Below, piece by piece: positions 62,922-64,000 of a stretch of DNA of 64,000 bases. A program made the translations under genes and the position numbers. Origin of the DNA: Stereum hirsutum FP-91666 SS1 (taxonomy: Eukaryota > Basidiomycota > Agaricomycetes > Russulales > Stereaceae). The stretch lies in NCBI RefSeq assembly GCF_000264905.1, contig NW_006763132.1:472237-536236 (forward strand), read 5' to 3'. The notes under the pieces were generated by a model, which was not told where the DNA came from, did no database searches, and saw only the letters and a program-made list of their open reading frames with translations. Each line of letters starts with the position of its first letter. Within the stretch, counting starts at the first letter, position 1.

Positions 62922-63176
62922 CTGAGAAGTTCGAAAAAACACTCATATTTTGCATGAGAAGATCGAGCTCATAAAGACGAGCTCTAAGGTCTTGTCAGGT
63001 AGAGCTATAACATGAGCGGAGGTTGTCAGCCTCAGTAGTTGGTATTTGGAGAAGAGAGAGAAAGAATAAAGGAGCGTACCACACTGAAAAAAAGAGGTGG
63101 CCCTAGGATGGCTATGTAGAACAAAGCAAACCGCGAAACGCGCACATGATACGAATCATCATGGCGTACCTTTCAT

Positions 63177-63249
63177 CCCCAGGTAGCTCAGTCGGAAGAG
63201 CAGGAAGAATACATATCTGTTGACGCTGGTTCGAGTCCAGCCTGGAGGG
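63177..63249 (+). tRNA. tRNA-like element 3, shortest and most degenerate
   Basis: Box A TAGCTCAGTCGG and box B GGTTCGAGTCC are intact and the T stem is perfect. The acceptor pairs poorly. The 5' side of the anticodon helix seen in its neighbours is missing (GGAAGAATACATATCTGT). Probably a pseudogene. Confidence 0.4.
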
Positions 63250-63397
63250 TATCCTATACTCGTCAAGATCATTTTGCATCAGTCATGGGTCATGGTTTTT
63301 GAACGAACGTCGAGCAATTGCACTTAACTTAGTGACTCGGAAGCCGTACATGGAACTGGGAACTATGATTCCTGCACATACCACATCAACGCACAGA

Positions 63398-63492
63398 CCT
63401 CCGGTAGCTCAGCGGGAAGAGTGAACAGAGCATAATCTGTGTGTAAAATTGACGTATCTCTGTGGACGCTGGTTCGAGTCCAGCCCGGAGGG
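63398..63492 (+). tRNA. tRNA-like element 4
   Basis: The acceptor CCTCCGG pairs perfectly with CCGGAGG. Box A TAGCTCAGCGGG, box B GGTTCGAGTCC. The helix ACAGAG/CTCTGT encloses about 30 bases. No normal anticodon loop. Confidence 0.45.
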
Positions 63493-63651
63493 CCTGCTGA
63501 ACCTTCGTCCTGGTTTTATTTTTGCGCCCGGAAAGAAGGAACCTACGGCGGACGTACGTCTGTAACAAAGTCGGAAATAAGTGGCAGAAAGAGGCGGCTA
63601 AATCTGCACGAAGTTGTTCACAATCAGATTCCTCGTAGCTTCAAAGCATGT

Positions 63652-63744
63652 CCCCCGGTAGCTCAGCAGGAAGAGCATACAGAGCACAATGGAGGATGTT
63701 GCAAGCCTATTCTGTAGACGCTGGTTCGAGTCCAGCCCGGGGGG
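63652..63744 (+). tRNA. tRNA-like element 5
   Basis: The acceptor CCCCCGG pairs perfectly with CCGGGGG, a compensated variant of element 4. The helix TACAGA/TCTGTA encloses about 27 bases. Boxes A and B are intact. Confidence 0.45.
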
Positions 63745-63913
63745 TGTCTATCCAGGCGAAGTGCCCTTTTTGCCACCATACTAGTCGAGACGGCGTTTGG
63801 TGTGCAGAAGCTGGGTGGGATTGAGGCATCCGTACCCTGTATAGTAAGCGCAATCAGTCGCGTGTAGTGGCTCATGATCCAGATGTCCGTGAGGAGACGT
63901 CCTTACTGCTAAC

Positions 63914-64000
63914 CCTCCGGTAGCTCAGTCGGTAGAGCGACGGGTCAAAATCGATGATATGTTCGGAGGTCGATTCGAAACCCGTAGGCGTTGGTTCGAG
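63914..64000 (+). tRNA. tRNA-like element 6, cut by the window end
   Basis: Acceptor 5' strand CCTCCGG, box A TAGCTCAGTCGG, helix ACGGG/CCCGT enclosing about 41 bases, then the start of the T arm (GTTGGTTCGAG) at the window edge. Its anticodon-stem sequence differs from all the others but still pairs. Confidence 0.45.

Noticed and set aside
62552..64000. Calling the tRNA-like elements tRNA-Tyr from the C1-G72 pair and CTGTAGA strings near the T arm
   Set aside because: The CTGTA strings are the 3' strand of the anticodon-stem helix in elements 2 and 5 and are absent in elements 1 and 6. No GTA anticodon sits in a proper loop.

Overview
The window is nuclear DNA from a basidiomycete fungus, most likely a mushroom-forming agaricomycete. 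The evidence is dense gene packing on both strands, many short introns of about 50-60 bases with GTRNGT donors, TATA boxes close to starts, and several families typical of these fungi: a dye-decolourising peroxidase, a Baeyer-Villiger-like flavoprotein, a SLIP-GC-type large GTPase and an AIM9-like PKL kinase. Only one conventional tRNA gene (Cys) is present. There is no rRNA and no CRISPR.

Layout. 0.6-4.0 kb: a peroxiredoxin-like-2 domain behind a very long disordered extension (minus). 4.6-5.9 kb: weak hypothetical coding signal. 6.8-12.0 kb: a vacuolar amino-acid transporter and an extended SDR reductase (both minus). 12.4-19.7 kb: a repeat-rich island with a 131-base tandem duplication, a near-identical direct repeat present twice 6,563 bases apart, a cluster of inverted GGTGAA/TTCACC hexamers, a 1.2-kb solo LTR with a perfect target-site duplication, and an AIM9-like gene with a frameshift at a G9 run. 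20.0-26.0 kb: a single-pass membrane protein with a Ser/Thr-rich ectodomain, divergent from an Ecm11-like gene. 28.3-37.4 kb: DyP peroxidase, then two long multi-exon minus genes (GTPase, flavin monooxygenase). 38.2-47.4 kb: FRA10AC1, an uncharacterised family member, PP2A methylesterase, and the two-AAA ribosome-biogenesis ATPase Rix7. 47.7 kb: tRNA-Cys. 48.5-61.9 kb: mainly uncharacterised proteins plus an F-box protein. 62.5-64.0 kb: six tRNA-like elements in tandem, the last running off the window.

Two undescribed features stand out. First, four loci (39.8-40.7, 48.5-49.7, 51.4-53.3 and 56.2-57.6 kb) encode diverged members of one family I cannot name. All four share a fixed 3' gene structure: a phase-0 intron, then an exon beginning Trp-Pro of 34-44 codons, another phase-0 intron, and a last exon of 52-58 codons. 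A separate pair (54.4 and 60.6 kb) shares a GSDxPxWQRHKS core. Second, the tRNA-like array keeps acceptor, D and T arms and a covarying anticodon-stem helix. Each complete element except the third has a long insert where the anticodon loop should be.

The housekeeping genes (Rix7, Ppe1, FRA10AC1, AVT) do not form a pathway. No biosynthetic cluster is evident. Exon limits were read by eye from splice signals and frame continuity; those given to the base are the ones I worked through.
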